In this document: positions 10,301 to 21,999 of the stretch, in pieces
How the letters are laid out: every line of letters starts with the position of its first letter
How positions within the stretch are numbered: the stretch's first letter is position 1
Assembly: GCA_002794775.1 (NCBI GenBank)
Contig: NBAY01000003.1
Coordinates: 992,001-1,056,000, forward strand
DNA length: 64,000 bases
Source: Porodaedalea pini
Lineage: Eukaryota; Basidiomycota; Agaricomycetes; Hymenochaetales; Hymenochaetaceae
Direction of reading: 5' to 3'
The notes under the pieces: generated by a model
What the model was told of the DNA's origin: nothing
Seen by the model: the letters and a program-made list of their open reading frames with translations, nothing else
The model's database searches: none
Program-made: the position numbers and the translations under genes

Positions 10301-13300
10301 GATCGATAGGCGAGAAAGCTCGGACTTGATTGCGGAACAGAAGGGATAAGAGACTAAAGCCAAGCGGGAGAGGCAGTATGAATTTATGATGCACAGCAGC
10401 TGCAGGTATAGAGCAAATTCGTTCGGACTCGGGTATTGCCAGTGCCAGTGAAAATCACGAATCACAAGGTTTTACCACTATTAGAATTAAACTCCCCGTA
10501 GCTGGCTTACAATATTAATGACAAATATCCTTACAGTTACACAATATTAATATTAATGCGCGTCCTGCGTTCCGGTAAATTGCTCCTTATTCAAATTCGC
10601 CATGTCACCTTTACATTCGTCTCTGGTGCTCCTAGGCCTTGTGGCTTCTGTTTGCTCTTTATCTCCACTATTTTTCAATGTTCACCAGTCATGGAAAGCC
10701 TTGATCTGATGCCTCGATGAAAACAGCACAAAGACTCGGAAGAAGATACGTACCCTCAGACTGGCTTCACTGTGCTCGAGCTTCACTAGAACAGTCCCCG
10801 ATCGTCGGGTCGTTGATTGCACGGATTTCAGCCTCCTACTTCGCGCTCCCATTTCCACATCAGGACAGCTAAATGTAGCCCGGATCTGTGTGCATGTCCT
10901 TCTACCATGCTTTGGAGTAAGCCAGGGGTTTGGATCCGGATCTGCGAAGCTCTGACCTTTCTTCTCCCACAGAAGGCTTGCCGTCGCCGCAAATGTGGAC
11001 AGGCTATTCGAATCAAAGCTTGTGCCGCGCTTTTTCAGTCTTTACACAAAATTTCTCAAGTTGACGTGGGAATACGGAAATAAGATACTGCTTTCGGCTT
11101 TCAATGCGCTGAACGTCATCCCAGTAAAAAGAAACCCGTGTAGCACACAAAGTCTTACGATCGTGCCAGAGTATCTCCCAAATCTCTGTTCTTGATAACA
11201 AGTATACAGTGATCTGCACTCTTGGCTTCTACTGGTAGGGCTTCCGTGCGAGAACTTTCATTATGTCGATTTAGGACAGGCATACGTCTTACTGCATTTT
11301 CCTGGAGTGAGTTTCAGTCTCTTCATCCGCACTTTCCGCAACGAGCTGATTCTCGAGTAGTGCTGTCTTCTGCATGCCGCGACCTTACTCCTGTACTCGT
11401 ACAATATCGATTTCTGCACGCACGACATGTGGATCTTCCCCTTGACCACATTGGTCTGAAATAATCTGCGTCGTGGGATAGACGCATCAAAGTGCACATT
11501 GAGCGACTCTAAAGTACGCTTGTACGCACTCTGTTTACCCTCAGAAGTTTCAAGGGGGACACAAGAAGATTCAGTGAATTCTCCCGTAACATCTGTGGGA
11601 GCTATGCGCGTGCGTCGAACATGTTCTATTCTATGAATGGAACTTCTCGCCACAGGTCGCGTCCCGCGTCGATGCTGACGTTCGTTGGGTGTGCGTACAA
11701 TGCCCCTATCGCGCTCGATCGCTCGATCTCTCGAAAAGCTTTTGACTTTCAAGAGCTCGTACATCGCGTCAATGGACTTCATCGTATCTGTAGACTGAGG
11801 CTCTACTCTCAGTTTTCCAGACGAAACCATACCTTTGAGCACGTCAACAGACTGCCCGGGGATCATGCCTCTCCACCGGCGGCGTGATTCTCCGCGGCCG
11901 TCTGGGAAGCTTTACAGCTCCATAGAAGAGGCCAAGAGATCTGGACTCCATCAAGTTTATGCTTGTTAATTATCTCTGCCACAAGGACTGCGGGCTGATC
12001 ATACGAGGCGTGCAAATTGTTTCGCTTCAGATCGCATGGCGTACCCTACTTCCGATCGATTTGACATGTTGAACCCTCCTGAAAATACTTCCATGTAGAA
12101 ATGGTGAACGATCACAGCAGACGCTCTCGTCTTGTGTGAAACACATCGCGGAGGTAGAGGATTTGCGAAGGGAGACTATTCTGTCTGTCATGTACCTCAA
12201 TAGGCGAAGCGGCCATGGAATTATCAAATGAAAGGAACAAACAATGAGGTATTGTATATTTGCTACATCGATAAAAATAGCTCCAAGCTTCGATGGCAGA
12301 GTGTTGGCCGCGATTGCACTCATTGTTATATTTCTAGAGTGCTGTTCAGTGTCCTCCGGGGACTTGGACGCCGATGAACAGGGTATGTGCTGCGGTTAAA
12401 TAAAACAGTTCTGAAGGCACAGGGGAACAGCAAAAGCTGACTCTCGTACGTCTAACTAGCATTATTGGAAATTTGTATTTGAAATGCAAAAACTGTACGA
12501 ACCTGCACGTCACGTCTTTCTCACAAAACTTCAAAGAGTCAGAGGATCTGCGACACAAATGCTGGTCGAGATACAAATAAACGGTCTGTTCGAAATACCG
12601 ATCATGAGGCTCGAAATACAACTTAAGCCTCGTGCGACATGTGGCGACAGAGCGGAGGCTTGGCGGGCCGTCTGAGTTCGTCGAGGATAAGGGGGATTAG
12701 CCAGGACTCAGTAAAGAAAAGACGACCCGGGTCTTTGCATGCAATACTGCTGCACGTAGCCAAATTTCAAGTTGTCATTGTATATTGGTACAGGTATCAA
12801 ACGATCACGCTCCGCCGCCGACACCTTCCCTATGTATATGAGTCTGCCGAGACAAAATAAATATCCACATGAATATCAGGTACAGTCTAGACTAAAGGTT
12901 CTCGAGGACCTCATGCTGCGGCGGGACCTCAGTGATCTCACTCCTTTCTTCCTTAGATGTTTGCTGTTTCGAAGGTACGGCGGACGAAGTCGCCCATACC
13001 GGCCTCCACAGCAAGTGCCTGTATTATCCGCATTACATACTCAGAGCTAGGATACCAGGTATCTGGAGCAGAGTAATAATACAAGGGATCGGCTGTGGTC
13101 CAGGTTTACCGTACGTACGTGAGTAAAACCGGTCGATATTCAAGACAGCCCCGGTCTTCAGAGACTTTAGAATTGTCAAGCCAGCCGTCTACTTTGACTC
13201 TGGTCTGGTTCTGACTGCTGAAGATCTCCGAAGAGCAGCATAGCGGACACATTCTGTGTTTGCGAAGTTCCAGCCTTTCTAACTGTACGTCAGACCTATG

Positions 13301-13621
13301 TAGTCAGATAACGAGCTTTTTTTTCTGGATTCGGATTTATTGAAAGAGATTCGTGAGAAGGAAACTCTTCTGAGCGCTTGTATCTGACGATTCATCTTGC
13401 ATCTAGTAGAGAGGTCCCTTGCGTCAATATTAATCGCGGAGTTCGGTCGGAGTGGCTGAGTTTCTATGAACGCGACGCGCGCTGCGCGTTTGTAAGCATC
13501 ATCAAACCGGGAATCAGCCGTTCCTGTGCTCACCGGCGAGGCGCCCACTCCGCATTTCGTACTCGTCAAGGCGTCCCTCCTGTCTACTATCGACTCTCAC
13601 CATCGTCTAATCGTCCGCGAC
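10301..13621. other. Gene-poor stretch, about 3.3 kb
   Basis: No recognisable gene. It includes the HAD gene promoter at its left end and the penta-EF-hand gene promoter at its right end. Open frames are short and scattered over all six frames; the only long one is on the minus strand at 11261-11866. AT-rich patches with repeated AATATTAAT occur at about 10510-10558. I saw no terminal repeats, transposase or polymerase motifs, but a decayed element cannot be ruled out by eye. Confidence 0.5.
11261..11866 (-). CDS. Dubious open reading frame, 201 codons
   Basis: The longest uninterrupted frame in the gene-poor stretch. It starts MIPGQSVDVLKGMVSSGK and becomes very basic (many Arg and Lys), with no recognisable domain. 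The Arg-rich composition is what a chance open frame tends to give. No neighbouring exons could be attached convincingly. It may be a lineage-specific gene, a relic, or chance. Confidence 0.2.
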   Translation of the reverse strand: MIPGQSVDVLKGMVSSGKLRVEPQSTDTMKSIDAMYELLKVKSFSRDRAIERDRGIVRTPNERQHRRGTRPVARSSIHRIEHVRRTRIAPTDVTGEFTESSCVPLETSEGKQSAYKRTLESLNVHFDASIPRRRLFQTNVVKGKIHMSCVQKSILYEYRSKVAACRRQHYSRISSLRKVRMKRLKLTPGKCSKTYACPKST

Positions 13622-14777
13622 ATGCTCGGTCATCACCAATCGTTCAACCGTGGCCCGTCTCCCGGATATGGCTATGGACAGCCTGCTCATCAGCATTCGT
13701 ACAGAGGCCCTCCCCCTGGTGCAGACCCGCAGCTATGGCAGTGGTTCTCTTCTGTTGATACAGATCGTTCCGGCGCAATCAGTGCCACAGAGCTTCAATC
13801 TGCGTTGGTCAACGGTGCGTAGCCACTTGTCGGTTCAGGGGACACGCATATACTCATACGCAAATGAAATCTAGGCGACTGGACTAGTGAGTTGACGAGA
13901 ATTTTGATCATGATGCATGAAGCTGATTGGAGATGATGTGCCTAGACTTTGATCTGGACACTGTAAGTCTGTCTTTTCTGCTTGCTTGAGCTCCAAACTC
14001 AAGGTTGTCTTCTCGTAGGTCAAGATGTTGATGGGCATCTTCGTACGTTAATGTGCTAAACTTCGAAACCTTGAACCTTGACTTTGGTTATTAGGATACA
14101 GATCGCAGTGGTACTATCGGCTTCAATGGTGAGCCTCCTTCGACTGTGTGATGTGGTCTTGCTCCTTCTTTGATACTGAATCTGATGTCCAGAATTTGCT
14201 GGCCTATGGAAGTACATCTCCGACTGGCAAGGGGTCTTTAGACATTTCGACGTCGGTATGTACCATCATTCGCTATTCTGAGCTTTAGCTATGATATCAT
14301 GACGAGTACAGATCGCTCCGGATCGATAGATGGCCACGAACTGGCCAACGCGCTCCGTAGCTTTGGATACAACTTGACACCGCAGATTCTTAGGCTTGTC
14401 GAACAGAAATATGGTACGCACCGTGCACTCCTCAATATCAGCATATTCACGAGCTCACGTCACTTGTTTTCCTCGTGGCTCCAGCGACGCCACCTTCTAC
14501 TAACTATGGACCCCCGCCTGGCATCACGTTCGACCGCTTTGTGCGAGCGTGCATCGTCGTGAAGACGTTGACGGAATCGTTTCAGCGGTATGTAAACTAC
14601 TAGCCACTATTCGATGCTCCGGTATTTATGGCTTTCTAGATTGGACACAGACCGCGATGGGTGGATTCAAGTAAACTACGAACAGTTCATGAACGTGTGT
14701 TCATCCTGCTCTTATTTTCCCCTTGCGCAGTCACTCACCAAGCAATGTACCCACAGATTGTCCTCAGCGCTCCGTAA
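13622..14777 (+). CDS. PEF1: Penta-EF-hand calcium-binding protein (ALG-2/Pef1-like)
   Basis: Cytosolic calcium sensor of the penta-EF-hand family (ALG-2, peflin, yeast Pef1), which dimerises through EF5 and recruits partners such as COPII components. Ten exons (first 13622-13814, last 14757-14777) join in frame to 624 nt, 207 residues. After a Gly/Pro/Tyr/His-rich N-terminus (about residues 1-38) come the EF loops DTDRSGAISATE, DTDRSGTIGFNE and DVDRSGSIDGHE. A degenerate fourth hand around NYGPPPGITFDRF follows, and then the fifth, DTDRDGWIQVNYE, whose loop is one residue longer, as in true PEF proteins. Three internal exons are only 12, 17 and 24 nt. Length and order match the family. Calcium binding is expected for at least EF1-EF3. 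Confidence 0.93.
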
Positions 14778-14849
14778 ACCATGGTTATCTACCTGACCCT
14801 GTAGCTTCTACATCTAACTTCATATATTTGAAAACGGTGTATTTCTGAA

Positions 14850-14861
14850 AATAAAAATAAA
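14850..14861 (+). terminator. Tandem AATAAA polyadenylation signals
   Basis: Two consecutive AATAAA hexamers begin 73 nt after the stop codon of the penta-EF-hand gene, a plausible position for cleavage and polyadenylation. Fungal signals are loose, so this is only suggestive. Confidence 0.4.
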
Positions 14862-15085
14862 ATCATAAAGTGTAATTTCCCCGTGTGCGTATGCGTCACC
14901 TATGAACTCGCTGTTGAGTTTGGACGGTGAGCCTGACCATCATTGACACGTGAAAACGCGAATGGTCATTTAGCAGCAGTAATTGCCAATTTGCCGAGCC
15001 TTGACATAACGCGCACCTGATTATTTTTCGATCCCTGTCCCTTGAAATCGCCCACACTCCTTGCTCTTGACCACAATCCTCCACC

Positions 15086-17964
15086 ATGTTCTCGTCTCCA
15101 ATGTACACCCCGCTAGAACAGCCGTGGCCCGAGAAACTCGACTTGTCGAGACAGGGTGTCGAGGTGCCCGGCACGCGTAGGCCAGGGCAGACAGGTACGT
15201 GCTTTTGTGAACGCTCCAATTATGGTTGCTTTCAGATCTGAACATGTCCCCTACGCTCCAGGTCACTATCGAAATGGTTAGCAAGGCTCTCGCACAGCTA
15301 CTGTGTCAAACATTTGACTGACCAAGGCATCGTATATAGGTGCATGGGGTCTCAAGTCAGTGACGGCCCAGCCCTACGTCCGCACGCTCCCGGACGTTTT
15401 TGAACTTGGGCGCAAACTCTCAGCGAATGAGCGGTACCTTGGACATCGGCCAGTCATTTCTACGAACCCTCTCAAATTCGCGGACCACTATGTCTGGGAG
15501 ACATACGCTCAGGTCGACGAGCGGCGCCAGAACCTTGGGAGCGCATTGCACAAGCTGTTCGAGGATCGTGTTCTGGGCGGTGGAGACATGGCGACGGTAG
15601 GCATCTGGAGCCAGAATAGGCCTGGTGCGTATTTGAGCTGTGAGGGCGGCGTGGACAGCTTTGCTGATCTGCCATTTTGCTTTCTCATCGTCACACCAGA
15701 GTGGCAAATCATCGACTTGGCACTGCACGGATATGGGAAAGTCGGAGTTAGCTTATATGATACCTTGGGGAAGGACTCAGTGGGTAAGGCCTACGTCTGA
15801 TTAGAATGGAATAGTATTATTGACGTCTTTCATGCGCAGAATACATGTGATTATAATCTGTTGTTTCATTTGCAGTTGATTTTCGACTAAGCCTTCTGTT
15901 GTAGTATTGAACATGCGCACCTAACTGTTGTATTCGTCACCGCACAGCACATCCCAACACTGCTTACGCTGCGGCCTCGCGTACCCATGCTCCGGATGAT
16001 CGTGTCCATTGACGATCTCTCAGTGGAGACGAAGCATATTTTGACATCATGGGGGAATTTTCAAGATGTTCAGGTCAAGGAACTTCGAGAACGTTAGTTT
16101 CGCTGGCGAAAGTTCCAGTCTCAAAATTCTGATCCATTTCGCAGTGGAGGAATACGGCAAGGTTAATAAAACAGCGCCTCTGCCTGCAAAGCCAGACCAG
16201 ATTGCGACTCTCTGCTATACCTCAGTAAGATATTCATGGATCTTATGTGCAATTTAGTTGAATTTAACGTTATTTTCTTCAAGGGGACTACTAACAATCC
16301 TAAAGGTATGCATCGGTTGATTCATGTTTTGCACGATCGATCGACTGATCGTCCCATACAGGCGCCATACTTACGCACGGAAACCTAGTGTCTGCATCTG
16401 TCTCTAATCTACATGGAATTTATTTCGGTGACAAGGGATTGCAAATATCTTATTTGCCTTTGGCGCATATTTATGAGGTAAGCGTTGATCTCTCGGACTT
16501 GTAAGAACAATTCTTACTTCCGCTCGCAGCGTATCAATGTCCTGAACATCACTGGCCTGGGTGGCGCAATAGGGTTCTTCACTGGCGATCCTCTGCGGCT
16601 TCTCGAGGATATGTCAATCCTTCAGCCTAACTACTTCCCGTCCGTCCCGCGCGTCCTCAACAGGGTTTATCAGACCGCGATGCTCGTAGCGCAAGCTCCA
16701 GGTTTGAAGGGATTTCTCTTTCGTAGTGCTGTAGAGGCAAAGCTCAAGCGACTCCACGAGACGGGCGATAACACGCACGCGTTCTGGGACAGACTCGTCT
16801 TTAGAAAGATACAAGCTGTGCTTGGCGGCAACATCCAGGTATTGACCTCAGGGTCTGCACCCATTAGCCCTGAGGCAATGGATTTCCTCCGTATTGCTTT
16901 TGCGTGTGATGTTATCGAAGGTGAGCCATGATCTTTTGGAAAGTATTGGGTCTGTAGGACCGACAAATTCTGTTAGGATATGGTATGACGGAGAATTGCG
17001 CTGCGAGCACTCGCACTTGGCCTGGTGACCCTACCTGCAGCGGGTCTGTGGGCGCGCCTCAGCCGTGCAACGAGATAAAGTTGGTAGACGTGCCCTCCAT
17101 GAATTATACATCCGAAGACAAGCCAAACGCTCGCGGCGAGATTTGCATCCGAGGAGAAAACTGCTTCGTTGCTTACTACAAGGATGCAAAGAACACTCGC
17201 GAGACCTTAGATGAGGAGGGTTGGATGCACACTGGTGACGTCGGTGTAGTTGATGGCGCCGGCCGTCTACGTATCATTGATCGTATAAAGGTCAGTGAAG
17301 CCGCTGCTAGCTGTTGATTATGCTCTCTGGCTAACTTCGCGTGCTGTAGAATATCATGAAGCTGTCCCAGGGCGAATACGTTGCGCTCGAAAAGATTGAG
17401 AATGTCTACGAAATGAGCCCGCTCGTCGCGCAGGTGTACGTGCACGGCGACTCGCTGAGAGACCATCTTGTTGGCATCGTCGTGCCTGACCCGGTCCAGC
17501 TCGCCGCGCTTGTCAGCAAGCTGGACAACAAGCACGTCGCAGCGGAGGACACTGGCGCTCTTGCCAACGCGATTAGAGATCCTCGGGTCGTGCAGGCGAT
17601 ATTTGAAGAAGCAGCGAAGGAGGCCAAGAGGGCGGCTCTGAAGGGGTATGTTCATTGCCGATGTCTTTGATTCTGTATTGACGCTAATATTCTTATAAAC
17701 CTCAGATTCGAGAGCATAAAGAAGATACATGTTACTCTCGATCCATTCACAACTGAGAACGGTCTGTTGACTCCGACCCTGAAACTTAGGCGGTATGTAT
17801 CCTATACGCTACGACTTTCTCCACCTTGTTCATAATCATTCCTTTTCCTCGGTGATGACAGGAGAGACGTCGAGGCCAAATACAAGGACATATTGGACGC
17901 GCTGTACTCAGAGCCAGATTCTTCCTCTTTTTCCGCCATGAAGCAGGAAGCCGCGAAACTCTAA
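15086..17964 (+). CDS. Long-chain acyl-CoA synthetase, peroxisomal type
   Basis: Activates fatty acids with ATP and CoA through an acyl-adenylate. It starts [20 protein letters not shown]. The later blocks are those of the ANL superfamily: [19 protein letters not shown] (ATP-binding P-loop, split by two introns), [39 protein letters not shown], and [20 protein letters not shown] followed by [20 protein letters not shown] (hinge and fatty-acyl signature). The last residues are KQEAAKL; AKL fits the PTS1 consensus for import into peroxisomes, so a Faa2-like role in beta-oxidation is likely. Around a dozen introns. The stop is TAA at 17962-17964. Chain-length preference cannot be read from the sequence. 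Confidence 0.93.
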
Positions 17965-18516
17965 GCGTCTCAATTTGATAGTCTTGTCCTCGATCCACTC
18001 TTTCGTTCTTTCGTCTTCGTTTTCCGACTTCCAGTGTATTTGCTCACTATTGAGTCATGTCTTTGTAGCTTTTCTTCGTTATACCTTTCTTTGGTCTTTT
18101 AAGACCACTAGTACTTATCCACGGGCACACGATTGTTTAAAGGAATGGTCGTGATAGCGAATGAGCATTGTAACTAAAACTGTCTATGGGACTATATATG
18201 TGCGATAGAGAACTATTGTGATTGCAAGCAAGAAGCTGAAGAAGAGTACGACACGAAGTACTTATATATGGACCATTAACAGAAATGACTACAAAGCAGA
18301 ATGCAGAACAAACAATATGACTAGACATTGTGGTATTTAATGAACGTAACAGACAGGTAGCAACCGCCTTTTCGTGGTGCTGATACAAACCAATATAAAA
18401 TCCGTTTACAAAATACAAACGTAGATGCCCAATAGGCTGTGATACAACCCTTAGGTGACTGGTATAATGTTGCGATCCGGAATATTGGGGACCAGAATCG
18501 ATAGCCAATGATTCGA
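17965..18516. other. Convergent intergenic region
   Basis: 550 bp between the stops of the acyl-CoA synthetase and the minus-strand hypothetical gene. It should contain both 3' untranslated regions. Open frames here are chance frames without recognisable content. Confidence 0.5.
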
Positions 18517-19419
18517 TCAAGCGTCTTTGTCTTCAGTCTCCGCAGGGAGTACAGACGGAGAAAGGCTGAGAGGAGCCGGCGAAGGGGACGGCGGCAGAGG
18601 AAGGAGCGACGGAGACAAGTGAGAGTTGAAGACACCCGAAAAAGCCATATCGTAGGATGGATGGCGATGGAAAGGGTTGCGGGTGTGCGTGCGAGAGACT
18701 GGCGACTCTGCATTAGGGTTCATTTCGATAAGCAGCTTTCGAAGAACAGCATATATTCTTTTAGCTTACCAAGGATGCCTGGAATGCGCCACAGATTTCC
18801 GACCAGCTGGTCGTTATCAGCACCTTGACGGCCATCAGAGGCGGAGTTAGTGCTGCCGGTAGTGGTCGTAGCATTTCCATCTTCAAGATTGATGGAGCTA
18901 ACCGAGGGGCTTTTGCTGTGGAAGCCGTCGCGAGGTCTAAAGGTTTGTGGACGCTCCGCGGGGACAGCTAGAGCCGAGCCTGATTCGTAGCGGCGAGCAC
19001 GGAAGGTAGGCGAAGTGGGTGTAAAAAGCGAGGGACGAAGGATTGACAAGAATTCCTCGAGTGCATCAGAAGACAGATTGAGCCTGAATAAAGTGTAAAA
19101 GGCAGCAGTGCAAAGCCACAGAGTCAATACCTCACCACACATGCATGAAGCCGATAAGAGCGACGAAGGGAGCACCTCAAAATGAAGACAAGACGCATAA
19201 GAAAGAAACTCACCGAGGAGATGCCGTATTCCTACCAGAGGATGGGGATACTTCGTCGCTATTGTCGACGGGCTGACCTTCGCCATCAGCAAGCTTGGCG
19301 CGGGTAAGAGCTTCCACAGGAGGAGACAACATCCTTGCCACGGGAGAGAACGAAGCGCGTTGAGAGAAAGAGTCAACACGAAGCGGGCGAGGCGCGACAA
19401 GGACAAAATTGTCTGACAT
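18517..19419 (-). CDS. Ser/Pro-rich hypothetical protein
   Basis: A three-exon gene of roughly 245 residues. Exon 1 starts MSDNFVLVAPRPLRVDSFSQ at 19419 and ends near 19215. Exon 2 runs from about 19084 to 18769, beginning RLNLSSDALEEFLSILRP. Exon 3 runs from about 18713 to the TGA at 18517. Both junctions are in frame with GTGAGT and GTAAGC donors. The protein is low in Cys, rich in Ser, Pro and Thr, and ends in a proline-rich repeat-like tail (SLLPLPPSPSPAPLSLSPS) and ETEDKDA. There is no signal peptide or membrane segment. The only potentially folded piece is the short helix DALEEFLSIL. I do not recognise a family. It is divergent from the MFS gene, sharing a 229 bp upstream region. Confidence 0.6.
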
Positions 19420-19648
19420 GACGGTAGCAACAGAGGGGGGAGTTCTGAGCTGGTCCTGGAGCTTTGAGTGGGTCCATAGGGTTCTGGTCTACCGGTTTTT
19501 GCCGATTCTTCACGTGCAATTCACATGACCACAAAGTTTGATACTCCGAAGTCGGTCCGAACTCAAAACACTCGGGGCCTAGAAAATTCGCCCTCGCTCG
19601 TCTTCTCTTGCCAGCTCGTCGTCGCAGGTCGTCGCACCCATCTCCATC
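19420..19648. promoter_or_regulatory. Shared divergent promoter region
   Basis: 229 bp separate the start codons of the minus-strand hypothetical gene (19419) and the plus-strand MFS gene (19649). Both promoters must lie here or inside the leaders. I could not identify a specific element with confidence. Confidence 0.45.
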
Positions 19649-21603
19649 ATGACCGCCAGTTTCAACCATAAACAGTTCGCTTATAACAACGGAGAGCTTG
19701 CCGACGACGAAACTCGCCCTCTCTTGTACGATGTGGAAGACGCGAGCGAGCGACGTCAGTCTCCTACTCCGCTGCCCAAACGACAGCTAGCCACTCTGTG
19801 CGCGATTCGACTCGCCGATCCAGTCGCCTTTACGCAGATATTCCCGTACGTCAACGAGATGATGGCGAGATTCGGCATCGCAGAGCCGTCAAAGACTGGT
19901 TTCTACAGCGGCCTCGTCGTAAGTTTGCTCCCATCGATATATGCGCTCTATTTTTCACATAATTACGCCGTTTAGGAAAGTGTGTTCGCGCTCGCTCAAC
20001 TGGCCTCGATCTATCACTGGGCAAGCCTGTCCGATAAATGGGGAAGGCGGCCCATCGTATTTGCTGGAACTATCGGCATCGCGATCTCAACTATTTGGCT
20101 GGGCTTTTCGAGGACTCTCGCTGGTGTACTTCTATCAAGAGCACTCGGTAAGGCTTAGGCCCATTCCGCCTACTCATTATGCTCGTAGAGCTAGAATTTT
20201 CTGATCTTTACCCTCGATAGCTGGACTCTTCTCTGGCAATGTTGCCGTCATGCATTCGGTTTTGGGGGAGATCACAGACTCCTCAAACCAAGCCTTAGCG
20301 TACCCTATTTATGGACTCTGCTGGCCTCTAGGTGTCATCATAGGGTCGGTCATACTCTTATCATCTAAATCGGACCTAACTTACTTACGCCGACGATCAG
20401 CCCTCTGTTAGGTGGCATGTTCTCTAATGCTGCTCAGAAGTACCCCTCATGGTTTGGCACCTACTTCTTCTATTCTTTCCCGTACTTCCTTCCTTGCTTC
20501 GTTGTCGCTTGTGCCACTCTTCTTACAGTCGCTGTGGGATATTTCTGCCTCGACGAAGTTCGTCCACTTGATCTATGACTGCATCATACTTTACTGACTA
20601 TTCAATCGCAGACGTTACAAAGCAAAGTACGCAAAATGCAATTGAAGAGAGAATATTCGATCTCGTATGGAATAGCTGAGCACAGCGACCGCCTACTGAA
20701 TGATAACGATCGCAGTCCATGCGCAAGCACTTTGCTGCGCATGCCCGTTATGCGCGCCCTTTGTTTTTCAGGGTGCGCTTTGAGTTTCGTTGGTTCAGCC
20801 TTTGACGTCGTTTTCGTTCTATTCTGTTATTCCCCAGTCAAATCAGGAGGTCTCTCATTCTCAGTAAGTGCTTCTATGACCCGCAGATTTTGATCAAAAA
20901 TGCTGATCCTCGCAGGTCTCGCAGATCGGATATGCGCTAGCTATCGCTGGAATCTCTTCCGCTATGATTCAGATTGTCTTCATGCCCGTTCTGCTTCGCA
21001 GGGTTTCTTGTGCGAGGTTGTACAAGGTTTGCATGGGAATCTGGCCTTTGGCGTTCCTTCTGCTTCCTCCTCTCAACTGGATTGCTCGAACTGGCTTCGA
21101 CGAGGTCACTGAAGCCATCGGCAGGTCTGACATCCGCTTATCTCTGTGGTTTGGCATTGGTACTGCATTAGCGCTGAGCCGCGTTGCTTGTCTTGCATTT
21201 TCGTGAGTACACCGCTAGACCTTAAGCAGACGTATGCTTCACGTTCATCCTTTTCTCACATATTAGGTTGAACATGATCCTCGTGAAAGAACATGCACCT
21301 GGCCCGTCCTCTCTGGGTTCAGCAAATGGACTTGCCCAGTTCTCGCAATGCTTCGCGCGTGCCGTCGCTCCGGCTTTTGTCAGGTCCATCTTACCGTTCT
21401 CCTACATATGCACGGTTTTCTGATACGTAATCTGTAGCTCCCTCTTTGCTTTCTCCGTGGACTACAATATTCTAGGCGGGAACCTCTGGATGGTCCTTAT
21501 GTTTGTGTTCTCTGCTCTGGCCTGGCTACACTCCGCTACTGTACCGGATGACCCTCAGACTGCCGCTGGCGACGTCAAAACCAGCATAATTGCGTCTCAT
21601 TAA
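19649..21603 (+). CDS. MFS transporter, DHA1/ZIFL-like
   Basis: Plasma- or vacuolar-membrane transporter of the major facilitator superfamily. The start MTASFNHKQFAYNNGELADD is followed by a hydrophilic N-terminus with an ETRPLL segment. About twelve hydrophobic stretches are spread over at least eight exons. The diagnostic loop 2-3 motif is WASLSDKWGRRPIVFAGT. The pattern LCAIRLADPVAFTQIFPYVN in the first helix is typical of the fungal group related to plant zinc-induced-facilitator-like carriers. A long cytoplasmic loop sits between helices 6 and 7 (around KVRKMQLKREYS). It ends ...VKTSIIASH, TAA at 21601-21603. The substrate cannot be assigned; relatives export drugs, organic acids or metal chelates. 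Confidence 0.88.
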
Positions 21604-21999
21604 CACCTCCTTCAGCTTTCTTAACGACATAATTGTTCTTTTTGGATAAAATTTTCACGACTTCTTGCATACCTCATTCCCTCTGTATCATTGGGTTGCA
21701 TTTCATCAGTAATATTTCGGCACTTCCTTAACCCTTATTCCCCTCTGCTTTCAAACGCGCTCATGTGTCAGCGTGCTTTCTTTTTATTACTTCGAACATT
21801 GTTGCTCTACCCACTTCGCCTCTTTCGCTGTTCATTCCATCTAGACTTGACATGTTAAAAGCTTTAAATCTGCATCTTTGTAAAATTGCCTGTATAGCTC
21901 ATCTGATGTTTTCGTATAAATTGTTGAATGCAGTTGATTTGATTATGGGCTTCGGCTGTATCGGACATTTGTTGTTTACAGAATTACAGTTTGGCGCTA
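21604..21999. other. Convergent intergenic region
   Basis: 396 bp between the stops of the MFS gene and the M24 peptidase gene, holding their 3' untranslated regions. No coding signal. Confidence 0.5.
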
